Origin: an uncultured Clostridia bacterium
GTDB lineage: Bacteria; Bacillota; Clostridia; Oscillospirales; Acutalibacteraceae
NCBI GenBank assembly: GCA_937877675.1
Contig: CALEIS010000153.1
Span: 1 to 18,097, forward strand
DNA length: 18,097 bases
Reading direction: 5' to 3'
The position numbers and the translations under genes are program-made. Positions 8,215 through 15,925 of this stretch are shown one piece after another. Under the pieces are notes generated by a model. That model saw only the letters and a program-made list of their open reading frames with translations, was not told where the DNA came from and searched no databases. Within the stretch, counting starts at the first letter, position 1, and the number at the start of each line of letters is the position of its first letter.

Positions 8215-8876
8215 AATCCCATTAACTCCAATGCAGATTTTGCTGCTTGTTGCTCGGCTTTTTTCTTGCTTTTTCCCGTGCCACGACCGATTACATTACT
8301 GTTCATATGAATTTCCACAATGAATTCCTTGTTATGGTCAGGACCATTTTCACCAACAACAATGTATTCAAATTTCTCTGTTGGATTTTGTTGTAAAACC
8401 TCTTGAAGAGTACTCTTATAGTCCTTGAAAACAGGTTGTTCTTCTGCTGAAAGTTCAATAAATGGGAGAACAAATTTCTTTGCTTCTTCAATGCCACCAT
8501 CAAGGTAAATTGCAGCAATTACTGCTTCAAAAGCGTCCGAAACAACTGATGGACGTTGTCTGCCACCTGTATGCTCTTCGCCTTTACCGAGAAGAATCAT
8601 GTCGCCTAAATCAATTTTCTCTGCATATCCGAAAAGAGTTTTCTCACAAACGGCATAAGCACGTTTCTTTGTGAGTTCACCCTCTTGCTTATTTTTATAA
8701 TGCTCAAAAAGGTATTCGGCAGTAATAAACCCTAAAACAGAGTCCCCTAAAAATTCAAGACGCTCATTGTCAAGTCCCGTACCCTTTTCATTAGCATAGG
8801 ATGAGTGAGTCAATGCTCTTAAAAGCAAAGACTTATCTTTAAATTCATATCCGATTCGTCTTTCAAAATCAGTCAT
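8211..8876 (-). CDS. rnc: Ribonuclease III
   Basis: This double-strand-specific endoribonuclease matures rRNA and cleaves structured mRNAs. The catalytic signature NERLEFLGDS provides E38, E41 and D45. The second acidic pair, D114 and E117, lies in VVSDAFEAVIAAIYLDGG. A C-terminal double-stranded RNA-binding domain runs from about 152 to the end, with the basic TGKSKKKAEQQAAKSAL helix. I chose the ATG at 8874-8876 (221 residues) because AGGTGA lies 5 nt upstream. A GTG three codons earlier is also in frame, but it overlaps that ribosome binding site. The gene starts inside the last codons of trmFO and its TGA overlaps the radical SAM start. Confidence 0.96.
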   Translation of the reverse strand: MTDFERRIGYEFKDKSLLLRALTHSSYANEKGTGLDNERLEFLGDSVLGFITAEYLFEHYKNKQEGELTKKRAYAVCEKTLFGYAEKIDLGDMILLGKGEEHTGGRQRPSVVSDAFEAVIAAIYLDGGIEEAKKFVLPFIELSAEEQPVFKDYKSTLQEVLQQNPTEKFEYIVVGENGPDHNKEFIVEIHMNSNVIGRGTGKSKKKAEQQAAKSALELMGL

Positions 8877-10197
8877 TTTCGTCACCTAAATTATTGTTTT
8901 TTGCAAATTCCCTGAGAGATTCCATTCCCCTTTGGGCTAACTGCATATATCGTTCTTGTTTATCTCTAATCTTCTCTTCTAATGGTGGTAAAACACCGAA
9001 ATTTGCACCCATTGGTTGAAAATTCTTAACACTTTCGTCGCTTATGTATCGGCTCAAAGCACCAATCATAGTATCAACAGGAAGAACAACTGTTTCTTCA
9101 CCTTTAAGTCGCTTTGCAAGGTTAATTCCTGCCATAAGACCACTTGCAGCAGACTCCATATACCCTTCTACACCTGTGATTTGTCCACCGAAGAATATAA
9201 GTGGATTACTTCTCAAACTGAAATCACCATTTAAAAGTCTTGGCGAATCAATAAATGTATTTCTATGCATTACCCCAAAACGTAAAAATTCAGCATTTTT
9301 AAGAGCAGGGAACATACTGAAAACTCTTTTCTGCTCACCGAATTTTAAGTTTGTCTGGAATCCTACAAGGTTATACATCGTGCCATCTTTATTCTCTTTA
9401 CGGAGTTGAAGATTTGCCCATGGTCTATGACCTGTTCTAGGGTCAGTAAGACCAACAGGTTTAAGTGGACCATATCTCATTGTATCCTTGCCACGAGATG
9501 CTAAAACCTCAATAGGCATACAGCCTTCATAGACATCTTTTCTTTTGTCAAAAGAATGAACTTCAGCACTTTCAGCATTGATAATTGCCTCATAAAACGC
9601 CTCGTATTCTTCCTTATTCATAGGACAATTGATATAGTCAGCATCCCCACCACGGTCATATCTTGACTGTGTGAAAGCACATTCCATATCAATACTATCA
9701 GCACTTACAATCGGTGCTGCTGCATCATAGAAAGAGAGTCCGTTGCCACACATTTCACGAATTGTTTCGGAAAGAGCATCACTCGCCAAAGGTCCTGCAC
9801 AAATTACTGTGCCATCATAGCCCTCGGGAAGAGTTGTAACCTCTTTTTCTATGATATTTATATTTTTATCATTTCTGATTTTTTCAGTAATGATTCTTGA
9901 AAATTCATGACGGTCAACTGCAAGTGCACCACCTGCTTCAACCTTACACTCATAAGCTGTTTCAACACAAATTGAGTTAAGATAAGCCATTTCGTGTTTT
10001 AAAAGACCTGCTGCAGAATTAAGTCTTTCTGCTTTTAAGGAGTTTGAGCATACCAATTCTGCAAGAGTATCCAATTTATGAGCAGGAGATTTTTTTGAAG
10101 GCTTCATCTCATACAAGTCAACCATTATTCCATTTCGTGACAAAGCACTTGCACATTCAACACCTGCAAGACCGCCACCAATAACAGCAACCTTCAT
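8869..10197 (-). CDS. trmFO: Folate/FAD-dependent tRNA (uracil-54-C5)-methyltransferase TrmFO
   Basis: TrmFO forms m5U54 in the T-loop of tRNA using methylenetetrahydrofolate as carbon donor and FAD as cofactor. The 442-residue protein opens with a Rossmann FAD-binding motif (GGGLAG, 7-12). It carries both cysteines known to matter in the Bacillus enzyme: one in ELVCSNSLKAE (C50) and one in DVYEGCMPIEVLASRG (C226). The C-terminal block GGQITGVEGYMESAASGLMAG is the family FAD-binding segment. The ATG directly abuts the topA stop, and a GAGGA site lies in the topA tail. TrmFO next to topA and dprA is a standard Firmicutes arrangement. Confidence 0.97.
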   Translation of the reverse strand: MKVAVIGGGLAGVECASALSRNGIMVDLYEMKPSKKSPAHKLDTLAELVCSNSLKAERLNSAAGLLKHEMAYLNSICVETAYECKVEAGGALAVDRHEFSRIITEKIRNDKNINIIEKEVTTLPEGYDGTVICAGPLASDALSETIREMCGNGLSFYDAAAPIVSADSIDMECAFTQSRYDRGGDADYINCPMNKEEYEAFYEAIINAESAEVHSFDKRKDVYEGCMPIEVLASRGKDTMRYGPLKPVGLTDPRTGHRPWANLQLRKENKDGTMYNLVGFQTNLKFGEQKRVFSMFPALKNAEFLRFGVMHRNTFIDSPRLLNGDFSLRSNPLIFFGGQITGVEGYMESAASGLMAGINLAKRLKGEETVVLPVDTMIGALSRYISDESVKNFQPMGANFGVLPPLEEKIRDKQERYMQLAQRGMESLREFAKNNNLGDEND

Positions 10198-12324
10198 TTA
10201 TGCTTCCTCTTTTGTCTTTCTTTTTCTTTCAGCCTTTTTCTCAAAACCACAGCCATCGTTAAGGCAAACAACAATTCCGCCCTTACGCTTAAAGAGTGAT
10301 TTTCCACATTGTGGACAAAGGTCATCAGTTGGTTTATCCCAAGTCATAAAGTTACATTCTGGGTAGTTGCCACAACCATAGAATGGGAAGCCTTTTTTAG
10401 ACTTCTTTTCAATAACCTTGCCACCACAAACAGGGCAAGTTGCCTTTGTTTCAACAACTAATGGCTTTGTATTTTTACAGTCAGGGTATCCTGGACAAGC
10501 AAGGAATTTACCGAAACGACCTGATTTAATAACCATGTTTCTGCCACATTTGTCGCATTTAACATCAGTTTCATCTTCCTTGAGTTTAATCTTCTGACCC
10601 TGCATTTCTGCCTTTGCTTTATCAACAGTTGCAATAAAGTCACCATAAAACTCGTGAAGCATCTTAATATAATCAGTTTCACCACTTTCAACCATATCAA
10701 GCTGTGATTCCATACCTGCAGTAAATTTAACATTAACAATCTTTGAGAATTTGTCCTTTAAAAGCGCAGTAATTGCCTCACCTAATTCAGTAGGTTTCAA
10801 CTGTTTCTGCTCACGGATAACATATTCTCTCTGTGTAATTGTTGAAATAATTGATGCATAAGTTGATGGACGACCTACACCTGTTTCTTCAAGTGCTTTG
10901 ATGAGAGATGCTTCTGTATATCTTGCAGGTGGCTGTGTAAAATGCTGATTTCCTACAAGTTCCTTCATCTTTATTGAGTCGCCTTCGTTAATTTTTGGAA
11001 GTTTTGCTTCTTCTTCCTCATCCTCGTCAGTACCTGTTTCGTAAAGACATGTATAACCATCAAAACGAACTGAATAGCCATTTGCAACGAATGTTACAAA
11101 TTTGCCATTTGCTTTATCTGTTTCATTTGCACCTATAATTTCTGCCTTAACAGTATCCTGAACGCAGTTTGCCATCAAAGATGCAACAAATCGTTTCCAG
11201 ATAAGGTTATAGAGTTTATACTGGTCAGTTGTAAGGCTTGATTTTGCAACCTCAGGAGTAATAGCCATCATAGTTGGACGAATAGCCTCGTGACCATCCT
11301 GTGCATTTGCCTTTGTCTTGAAGTATCTTGGCTTTTCAGGAAGATATTCTTCACCGAAAGTGTTTTTGATATAATCATTTGCTGCTGCTCTTGATTCTTC
11401 TGAAATACGAAGAGAGTCAGTTCTCATATAAGTAATAAGACCTACTGAACCGAACCCTTTAACTTCAACACCTTCATAAAGCTCCTGAGCAATCTTCATT
11501 GTTTTTCTTGCCTGGAAATTAAGTTTGCGAGATGCTTCCTGTTGCATTGTTGATGTTGTGAATGGAGGTGCAGGTTGACGACGACGAACACCTTTTTTAA
11601 CAGATTCTGCAGTATATTCAGCACCCTCAAGACGAGCTAAATACATATCACTCTGCTCTTTGTTTGTAATTTTAACTTTACCTGTTTCGTCACCGATAAA
11701 CTGTGCCTTAAATGCTTTCTTGGATGATGGAGCAAGCATTTTAGCATCAAGAGTCCAATATTCTTCAGGGTTAAATGCTCTAATTTCGTTTTCACGGTCA
11801 ACAACAAGACGTACTGCAACAGATTGCACACGACCAGCGGACAAGCCACGACGAATTTTCTGTGAAATGAATGGACTTAATGTGTAACCCACAAGTCTGT
11901 CAAGAATACGACGAGCCTGTTGAGCATTAACCAAATCCAAATCTATCTTTTCAGGGTGTTCAATACCCTTTGTAACACTTGTTTTGTTGATTTCGTTGAA
12001 TTTTACACGATTATTCTCGTTCATATCAAGGTCAAGAAGTGTTGCAAGGTGCCATGAAATAGCTTCTCCTTCACGGTCAGGGTCGGCTGCGAGAATAACT
12101 GCTTCAGCATTTTCTGCAAGTTCTTTGAGTTCTTTTACAAGCTTTTCCTTACCCTTGATTATTGCATATTTAGGTGCAAAGTCATTCTTTACATCAACGC
12201 TTAACTTTGCAGCAGGTAAGTCACGAATATGACCTTTTGAAGATACAACATTGTAGTCTTTTCCAAGGTATTTCTGAATACTTTTTGCCTTTGAAGGCGA
12301 CTCAACAATTACAAGTTTTGACAT
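10198..12324 (-). CDS. topA: DNA topoisomerase I (type IA)
   Basis: This 708-residue topoisomerase relaxes negatively supercoiled DNA through a transient 5'-phosphotyrosine link. The Toprim domain starts at residue 1 (VIVESPSKAK, with DPDREGE at 81-87). The active-site tyrosine is Y299 in GLITYMRTDSLRIS. GVGRPSTYASII is another conserved block. The C-terminus has three four-cysteine zinc ribbons: C590/C593/C610/C616, C630/C633/C651/C657 and C670/C673/C687/C692. A lysine-rich tail follows. The dprA stop lies 29 nt upstream, and an AGGA site precedes the ATG. The domain arrangement is complete and ordinary. Confidence 0.98.
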   Translation of the reverse strand: MSKLVIVESPSKAKSIQKYLGKDYNVVSSKGHIRDLPAAKLSVDVKNDFAPKYAIIKGKEKLVKELKELAENAEAVILAADPDREGEAISWHLATLLDLDMNENNRVKFNEINKTSVTKGIEHPEKIDLDLVNAQQARRILDRLVGYTLSPFISQKIRRGLSAGRVQSVAVRLVVDRENEIRAFNPEEYWTLDAKMLAPSSKKAFKAQFIGDETGKVKITNKEQSDMYLARLEGAEYTAESVKKGVRRRQPAPPFTTSTMQQEASRKLNFQARKTMKIAQELYEGVEVKGFGSVGLITYMRTDSLRISEESRAAANDYIKNTFGEEYLPEKPRYFKTKANAQDGHEAIRPTMMAITPEVAKSSLTTDQYKLYNLIWKRFVASLMANCVQDTVKAEIIGANETDKANGKFVTFVANGYSVRFDGYTCLYETGTDEDEEEEAKLPKINEGDSIKMKELVGNQHFTQPPARYTEASLIKALEETGVGRPSTYASIISTITQREYVIREQKQLKPTELGEAITALLKDKFSKIVNVKFTAGMESQLDMVESGETDYIKMLHEFYGDFIATVDKAKAEMQGQKIKLKEDETDVKCDKCGRNMVIKSGRFGKFLACPGYPDCKNTKPLVVETKATCPVCGGKVIEKKSKKGFPFYGCGNYPECNFMTWDKPTDDLCPQCGKSLFKRKGGIVVCLNDGCGFEKKAERKRKTKEEA

Positions 12325-12353
12325 ATATCATCATCCTATTTTTTAGTTTGTAT

Positions 12354-13556
12354 TTATATTTTATAACGTCTGCCACTTAATTGTGTGACAAGACCATAAA
12401 TTTCAAGTTCTGTTATTGCGGACAATGTTTTTTCCGTTGTTAGTCCGCTCTTGTTTATAATTTCGTCCACATGAATTGGCTCATTACCTATGAAATCATA
12501 AACTTTTTTTGCATTATCCGTCAAGTAGTCAGGTGCATCTTTTTTGACTTTTTCTGTCACCTTTTCCACTTTTGGTTGCTCTTTTCTTTCAGTTGGTTGT
12601 ACTTCCTGATTTGCAAGATATTTTTGTGCTCTTCGGATTATTTCGTCATCTGCAAAGCGTTCTTTATCTTTAAATTTAGTATGATAACGGAAATAATATG
12701 ATTCCAAAATATCGTTAGGGGAAAACACTGGTGTTGCACCATTACGGATAAGATTATTTGTTCCCAAAAATGATGAACTTACTAAATCTCCAGGTACAGC
12801 AAACACATCCCTACCTTGTTCAAGAGCACATCTTGCAGTAATAAGTGAGCCACTACGCTCCCCTGCTTCAACAACAATTGTACCCAAGGTCATTCCTGAA
12901 ATAATACGATTTCTTAAAGGAAATGTTGTGCGACTTGCAGGAGTGAATGGTGGAAACTCTGTAACCAATGCACCATTTTTCACTATTTCATCCCTTAACG
13001 GCTTGTTATCCATAAGATAATTTGTCCCAAGTCCACAACCTAATACACAAATTGTTTTACCCTTTTCATCAAGAGCGCCCTTATGTGCCGCACTGTCAAC
13101 TCCCAATGCTCCACCTGAAACTATCGTGAATCCTTTTTCACTCAGCGCCGATGACAATGCCCTTGCCACAGATATTCCGTAGTCAGATGCTTTTCTTGCA
13201 CCTACAACAGAAACAGACATTTCATTTGTTAAGACAGTTTCATCTCCCTCAACAAACAACACCAATGGTAAATCCTGCAATGTGATTAAATTGTGTGGAT
13301 AGTATTTGCTTGATGGTGTAATAACTTTCCATCCATTTGACTTTACAGTATCAAGTATTTTCTGTGCATCATCCAATGAAAAGCTTTTCAGTTTTTCAAC
13401 CTGACGCTTGGTAAGAACATCAAGGGAGAAAATCTCATTGAAACTTGAGCCGTAAATTTCTTGTGGATTCCACTCATAATATGAAACCAAGTCAAGACAA
13501 GATGCACCTGCACCAAGCCCACAAGACATCCAAATCCAATATAAATCGTAATTCAT
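12354..13556 (-). CDS. dprA: DNA-processing protein DprA/Smf
   Basis: DprA binds incoming single-stranded DNA during natural transformation and loads RecA. Of 400 residues, the N-terminal ~100 form a helical region. The Rossmann-like core then carries SVVGARKASDYG (116-127), IVSGGALGVDSAAHKGAL (145-162), FPLRNRIISG (212-221) and EQGRDVFAVPG (246-256). A winged-helix (DML1-like) domain ends the protein from about residue 340. The ATG at 13554-13556 forms an ATGA overlap with the upstream methyltransferase stop; another in-frame ATG 15 nt earlier is less likely. No other competence genes are visible, so its presence alone does not show that the organism is transformable. Confidence 0.95.
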   Translation of the reverse strand: MNYDLYWIWMSCGLGAGASCLDLVSYYEWNPQEIYGSSFNEIFSLDVLTKRQVEKLKSFSLDDAQKILDTVKSNGWKVITPSSKYYPHNLITLQDLPLVLFVEGDETVLTNEMSVSVVGARKASDYGISVARALSSALSEKGFTIVSGGALGVDSAAHKGALDEKGKTICVLGCGLGTNYLMDNKPLRDEIVKNGALVTEFPPFTPASRTTFPLRNRIISGMTLGTIVVEAGERSGSLITARCALEQGRDVFAVPGDLVSSSFLGTNNLIRNGATPVFSPNDILESYYFRYHTKFKDKERFADDEIIRRAQKYLANQEVQPTERKEQPKVEKVTEKVKKDAPDYLTDNAKKVYDFIGNEPIHVDEIINKSGLTTEKTLSAITELEIYGLVTQLSGRRYKI

Positions 13557-14335
13557 CGTGCCATTTCCCACATAACTATTGACGCAGCAGCAGACGCATT
13601 CAAAGACTCTGCTCTACCGTCCATTTTAATCGTAATACGGCGGTTACATTTTTCGATAATTTCCTTGGAAACACCATTTCCCTCATTACCGATTATGCAC
13701 ATTCCACCCTTTGAAAAATCAACTGTAACAATATTCTCGGCATCTCTGTCGGGTACAGTTGCAAAAGTATTTATGCCCAATTTTTCGCATTTTTCAATCT
13801 CATCTTCAAGATTTTGGCAAATGTAAATTGGTAATCTGAAAAGGGCACCCATGGATGCTCTTAAAGCCTTTGGATTATAAATATCACAACCACTAAAAAT
13901 CACTAACCCGTCAAAACCCAACGCTTCAGCAGTACGGGAAATTGCACCTAAATTGTCAGGGTTTTGGATAGTGTCAAGGGCTATGTATTTCTTGCCTTTT
14001 TCATACTCAAAACTATTCTGTTTCATCTTTACTGTGCACACAACACCTTGAGGTGTAACTGTATCGCTAATGACTTTCATAACATCATTGCTGACGATAT
14101 AAAAAGCCTTACAATTATCCTTCAAAGATGCTATCTCTTCACTGAATTTTTCAGCACAGTTTTCAGTACAAAAAACACTCTCAATTTCACATCCACTCAA
14201 AAGGGCATCATAACACAAACGGACACCTTCCACTACGAAAAGTCCGCTGTTTTTTCTATCCTTTGAAGATGTCAAAAGAGATTTTACTTCTTTAATTTTT
14301 GGGTTATTTTTAGCGTTTATTACAATATCAAACAT
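13553..14335 (-). CDS. TrmH/SpoU-family RNA 2'-O-methyltransferase
   Basis: This 260-residue SPOUT-class methyltransferase has an N-terminal L30e-like substrate-binding domain (FVVEGVRLCYDALLSG, about 33-48). The knotted catalytic domain follows, with motif 1 NPDNLGAISRTA (125-136), motif 2 IIGNEGNGVS (214-223) and motif 3 ESLNASAAASI (243-253). Such enzymes methylate ribose 2'-OH groups in rRNA or tRNA using S-adenosylmethionine. The exact target cannot be read from the sequence, although family members next to rplT are often annotated as 23S rRNA methyltransferases. The start lies only 56 nt after rplT, the gap is occupied by a terminator hairpin, and no good ribosome binding site precedes the ATG. 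Confidence 0.92.
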   Translation of the reverse strand: MFDIVINAKNNPKIKEVKSLLTSSKDRKNSGLFVVEGVRLCYDALLSGCEIESVFCTENCAEKFSEEIASLKDNCKAFYIVSNDVMKVISDTVTPQGVVCTVKMKQNSFEYEKGKKYIALDTIQNPDNLGAISRTAEALGFDGLVIFSGCDIYNPKALRASMGALFRLPIYICQNLEDEIEKCEKLGINTFATVPDRDAENIVTVDFSKGGMCIIGNEGNGVSKEIIEKCNRRITIKMDGRAESLNASAAASIVMWEMAR

Positions 14336-14340
14336 AATTC

Positions 14341-14385
14341 AAAAAACGGAAAAACCACGCGCGAGGAATTTCCTCATGCGTGGTT
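14341..14385 (-). terminator. Intrinsic terminator after rplT
   Basis: On the minus strand, AACCACGC and its complement GCGTGGTT form an 8-bp stem. An inner GAGGA/TCCTC pairing extends it, with small mismatches between. The tract TTTTTCCGTTTTTT follows at once. It lies just after the rplT stop and before the TrmH-family gene, so it should end many infC-rpmI-rplT transcripts. The next gene starts within a few bases, so some readthrough, or a promoter inside rplT, is needed to express the genes that follow. Confidence 0.85.
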
Positions 14386-14391
14386 AATAGA

Positions 14392-14748
14392 TTATTTAAG
14401 TGCTTCTTTTGCTTTTTCTGTAAGAGCTGTGAATGCTGCAGGGTCTGCGATAGCGATTTCTGAGAGCATCTTTCTGTTAAGGTCAATACCAGCTTTTTTA
14501 AGACCATTGATGAATGATGAGTAGTTCATACCGTTCATCTTGCAAGCTGCTGAAATTCTTGTAATCCAGAGCTTTCTGAAATCACGTTTCTTCTGCTTTC
14601 TACCAATGTAAGCATAGTTGCCACTCTTCATAACAGCCTGTTTTGCAGTTCTGAAAAGTTTGCTCTTTGAGCCATAGTAACCCTTAGCGAGTTTTAATAC
14701 TTTATTTCTTCTTTTGCGAGTCATCATCGCACCTTTAATACGAGCCAT
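14392..14748 (-). CDS. rplT: 50S ribosomal protein L20
   Basis: This 118-residue L20 binds 23S rRNA early in 50S assembly and, in Firmicutes, also represses its own operon by binding the leader. The N-terminal basic arm MARIKGAMMTRKRRNKVLKLAKGYYGSKSKLFR is partly visible as MARIKG, RKRRNK and AKGYYGSKS. The globular part includes GRKQKKRDFRKLWITRI and NGLKKAGIDLNRKMLSEIA. A strong GGAGG site lies 10 nt before the ATG. The gene follows rpmI by 53 nt, a gap holding a short GCGT-GAAAA-ACGC hairpin, and is closed by an intrinsic terminator. Length and sequence are typical. Confidence 0.98.
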   Translation of the reverse strand: MARIKGAMMTRKRRNKVLKLAKGYYGSKSKLFRTAKQAVMKSGNYAYIGRKQKKRDFRKLWITRISAACKMNGMNYSSFINGLKKAGIDLNRKMLSEIAIADPAAFTALTEKAKEALK

Positions 14749-14801
14749 TTCTCTTTACCTCCGATAGTTAACGTTACAATTATGCGTTTTTCACGCTTCG
14801 A

Positions 14802-14999
14802 TTATTTATAAGGAATAAGACGCTTAATCTGTGCTGTATTTGTCTTATCAGCAACAACTGTCTGACGAAGTCCTCTTTTTCTCTTTGTGCTCTTCTTTGT
14901 TAAGATGTGAGACTTGTTAGCGTGTGCTCTGATTGGCTTGCCGTTCTTTGAAAGCTTAAATCTTTTCTTAGCTCCGCTATGTGTTTTAATCTTTGGCAT
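14802..14999 (-). CDS. rpmI: 50S ribosomal protein L35
   Basis: This 65-residue protein is highly basic and begins MPKIKTHSGAKKRFK, the characteristic L35 opening. It continues with SHILTKKSTKRKRGLR and the C-terminal IKRLIPY block. L35 is a late-assembling component of the large subunit. AGGAGG lies about 8 nt before the ATG, the best ribosome binding site in this operon. It sits between infC and rplT, the conserved order of this operon. Confidence 0.98.
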   Translation of the reverse strand: MPKIKTHSGAKKRFKLSKNGKPIRAHANKSHILTKKSTKRKRGLRQTVVADKTNTAQIKRLIPYK

Positions 15000-15031
15000 A
15001 ATAATATCCTCCTAATTATAAATTACTTCAC

Positions 15032-15550
15032 TTATTTTGTGCCTTTTGGGGACAAGAACATAAGCATCTGACGACCTTCAAGTTTTGCAGGTTTGTCAAC
15101 TGTGCCTAATTCCTCAACAGCAACTACGAAACGGTCCATAATTCCATTACCGAGATGAGCATGAGCCATTTCACGGCCTCTGAAACGGATTGAAACCTTT
15201 ACTTTGTTACCAGCTTTAAGGAATTTAAGAGCATGGTTTACCTTTGTATCAAAGTCATGAGTATCAATGTTTACAGAAAGTCTGATTTCCTTTGTTTCAA
15301 TAACCTTCTGATTCTTCTTTGCTTCTTTTTCTTTCTTTGCCTGGTCAAAACGATACTTACCATAGTCCATAATCTTACAAACTGGTGGTTGTGCATTTGG
15401 GGCAATTTTTACAAGGTCAAGACTGCGTTTTTCTGCTTCTTTACAAGCATCCTTTGCAGACATGATTCCAAGTTGTTCACCGCTTTCGGTAATAACTCTG
15501 ACCTCTTTGTCACGAATCTCTTCATTGATTTGCAATTCTTTGGTACTGAT
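15032..15550 (-). CDS. infC: Translation initiation factor IF-3
   Basis: IF-3 binds the 30S subunit, keeps it apart from 50S and checks start-codon pairing. The N-domain block STKELQINEEIRDKEVRVI leads the protein. The linker signature CKIMDYGKYRFDQAKK and the C-domain RNA-binding block VKVSIRFRGREMAH follow, and the protein ends in GRQMLMFLSPKG. No ATG, GTG or TTG fits the family N-terminus. The best start is an ATC codon at 15548-15550, 7 nt after a GAGAGGTG ribosome binding site, giving 172 residues. Rare starts (AUU and similar) are the basis of IF-3 self-control in known species. An upstream ATG at 15626-15628 would add 26 residues encoded by the terminator hairpin, so I reject it. Confidence 0.95.
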   Translation of the reverse strand: MSTKELQINEEIRDKEVRVITESGEQLGIMSAKDACKEAEKRSLDLVKIAPNAQPPVCKIMDYGKYRFDQAKKEKEAKKNQKVIETKEIRLSVNIDTHDFDTKVNHALKFLKAGNKVKVSIRFRGREMAHAHLGNGIMDRFVVAVEELGTVDKPAKLEGRQMLMFLSPKGTK

Positions 15551-15713
15551 AAATAAACACCTCTCAAAGCCCGTAGGCGAAATTAAAAAAGTGGACAGAT
15601 AAATTCTGTCCACCACAATACAAATCAATCTTTTTTATAAAAGAAACTGTATTGACCAGCCAACTTAAAGTCGGTCAGGTGAGAACAAAATTTACTGTTC
15701 TGCTTTATTTTGC
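15551..15713 (-). promoter_or_regulatory. Structured leader of infC-rpmI-rplT (candidate L20 leader)
   Basis: About 160 nt lie between the predicted transcription start and infC. In transcript order I see an AGAACA/TGTTCT hairpin (15682-15701), a TGACC/GGTCA hairpin (15653-15677), a CAATACA/TGTATTG stem with a nested 6-bp AAAAGA/TCTTTT hairpin (15616-15654), the terminator hairpin, and a small GCC-UACG-GGC hairpin just before the ribosome binding site. Firmicutes infC operons are known to be controlled by an L20-binding attenuating leader (Rfam L20_leader). Membership here is inferred from position and architecture. Confidence 0.65.
15585..15613 (-). terminator. Leader attenuator terminator before infC
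   Basis: The minus strand reads GTGGACAGA, a 5-nt loop, then TCTGTCCAC, a perfect 9-bp stem, directly followed by TTTTTT and further T-rich sequence. It lies 35 nt before the infC start and about 100 nt after the promoter. It would therefore end the transcript before the operon unless an alternative fold prevents it. The placement is that of an attenuator. Confidence 0.85.
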
Positions 15714-15719
15714 TCTGTT

Positions 15720-15747
15720 ATTATAACACAAATTTCACCGTTGTCAA
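15720..15747 (-). promoter_or_regulatory. Sigma-A promoter of the infC operon
   Basis: On the minus strand a perfect -35 hexamer TTGACA (15742-15747) is separated by 16 nt from a perfect -10 hexamer TATAAT (15720-15725). AT-rich sequence lies upstream of the -35. Transcription should start near 15713 and run into the infC leader. It is the strongest promoter-like sequence I saw in the window. Confidence 0.85.
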
Positions 15748-15785
15748 TAACATTTTTCAAATTTTTATATTGATAATTTTCTTTG

Positions 15786-15801
15786 ACAAATTTGAATTTG
15801 T
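15786..15801. repeat. 16-nt dyad, possible operator or element edge
   Basis: ACAAATT and AATTTGT form perfect 7-bp arms around a 2-nt centre. The site lies 39 bp upstream of the infC -35 and just outside the large palindromic element. Its last bases begin the first of two TTGTAGGGG copies (15798-15806 and 15813-15821). It could be a regulator site or part of the repeat element's end. No family-specific operator is recognised. Confidence 0.35.
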
Positions 15802-15814
15802 AGGGGAGATTGTT

Positions 15815-15894
15815 GTAGGGGTCGGCGTCCTCGACGACCCGAACCAAATGAATAGATAAGCCAACGGCGGGTCGTCGAGGACGCCGACCCCTAC
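15815..15894. repeat. Perfect 27-bp inverted repeat, palindromic intergenic element
   Basis: The left arm at 15815-15841, beginning GTAGGGGTCGGCGTCC, is exactly complementary to the right arm at 15868-15894, with a 26-nt loop between. The arms are strikingly GC-rich within AT-rich intergenic DNA. It sits between two divergent promoters, so it is not an obvious terminator for either gene, and no U-tract follows. It resembles small dispersed palindromic elements (REP- or MITE-like) of gut Clostridia genomes, which I infer from style and cannot confirm here. An edge sequence recurs at 17282-17320. Confidence 0.9.
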
Positions 15895-15925
15895 GAATTA
15901 TTTATTTCGACAAACTTCCAATTTG
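15886..15925 (-). repeat. Edge of palindromic element, copy 1 (inverted relative to copy 2)
   Basis: These 40 nt, from the end of the palindrome's right arm into the flank, match 17282-17320 on the opposite strand with one indel and two substitutions. The core TCGAAATAAATAATTCGTAG (reverse complement of 15891-15910) is identical in both. The pair brackets the PHP gene and its promoter. Confidence 0.85.

Noticed and set aside
8877..8885. GTG start for RNase III three codons upstream
   Set aside because: The GTG is part of the AGGTGA ribosome binding site that serves the ATG at 8874-8876.
15551..15628. N-terminal extension of IF-3 from an ATG at 15626-15628
   Set aside because: The added 26 codons lie within the terminator hairpin and do not resemble IF-3. 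A good ribosome binding site points to the downstream ATC.
15551..15713. T-box riboswitch in the infC leader
   Set aside because: No T-box consensus (AGGGTGG...ACCGCG type) is present, and the downstream genes are infC-rpmI-rplT, where an L20-type leader is expected.
15815..15894. Palindrome as a CRISPR repeat or bidirectional terminator
   Set aside because: There is one inverted pair without spaced direct repeats. It lies between divergent promoters and neither arm is followed by a T-tract.
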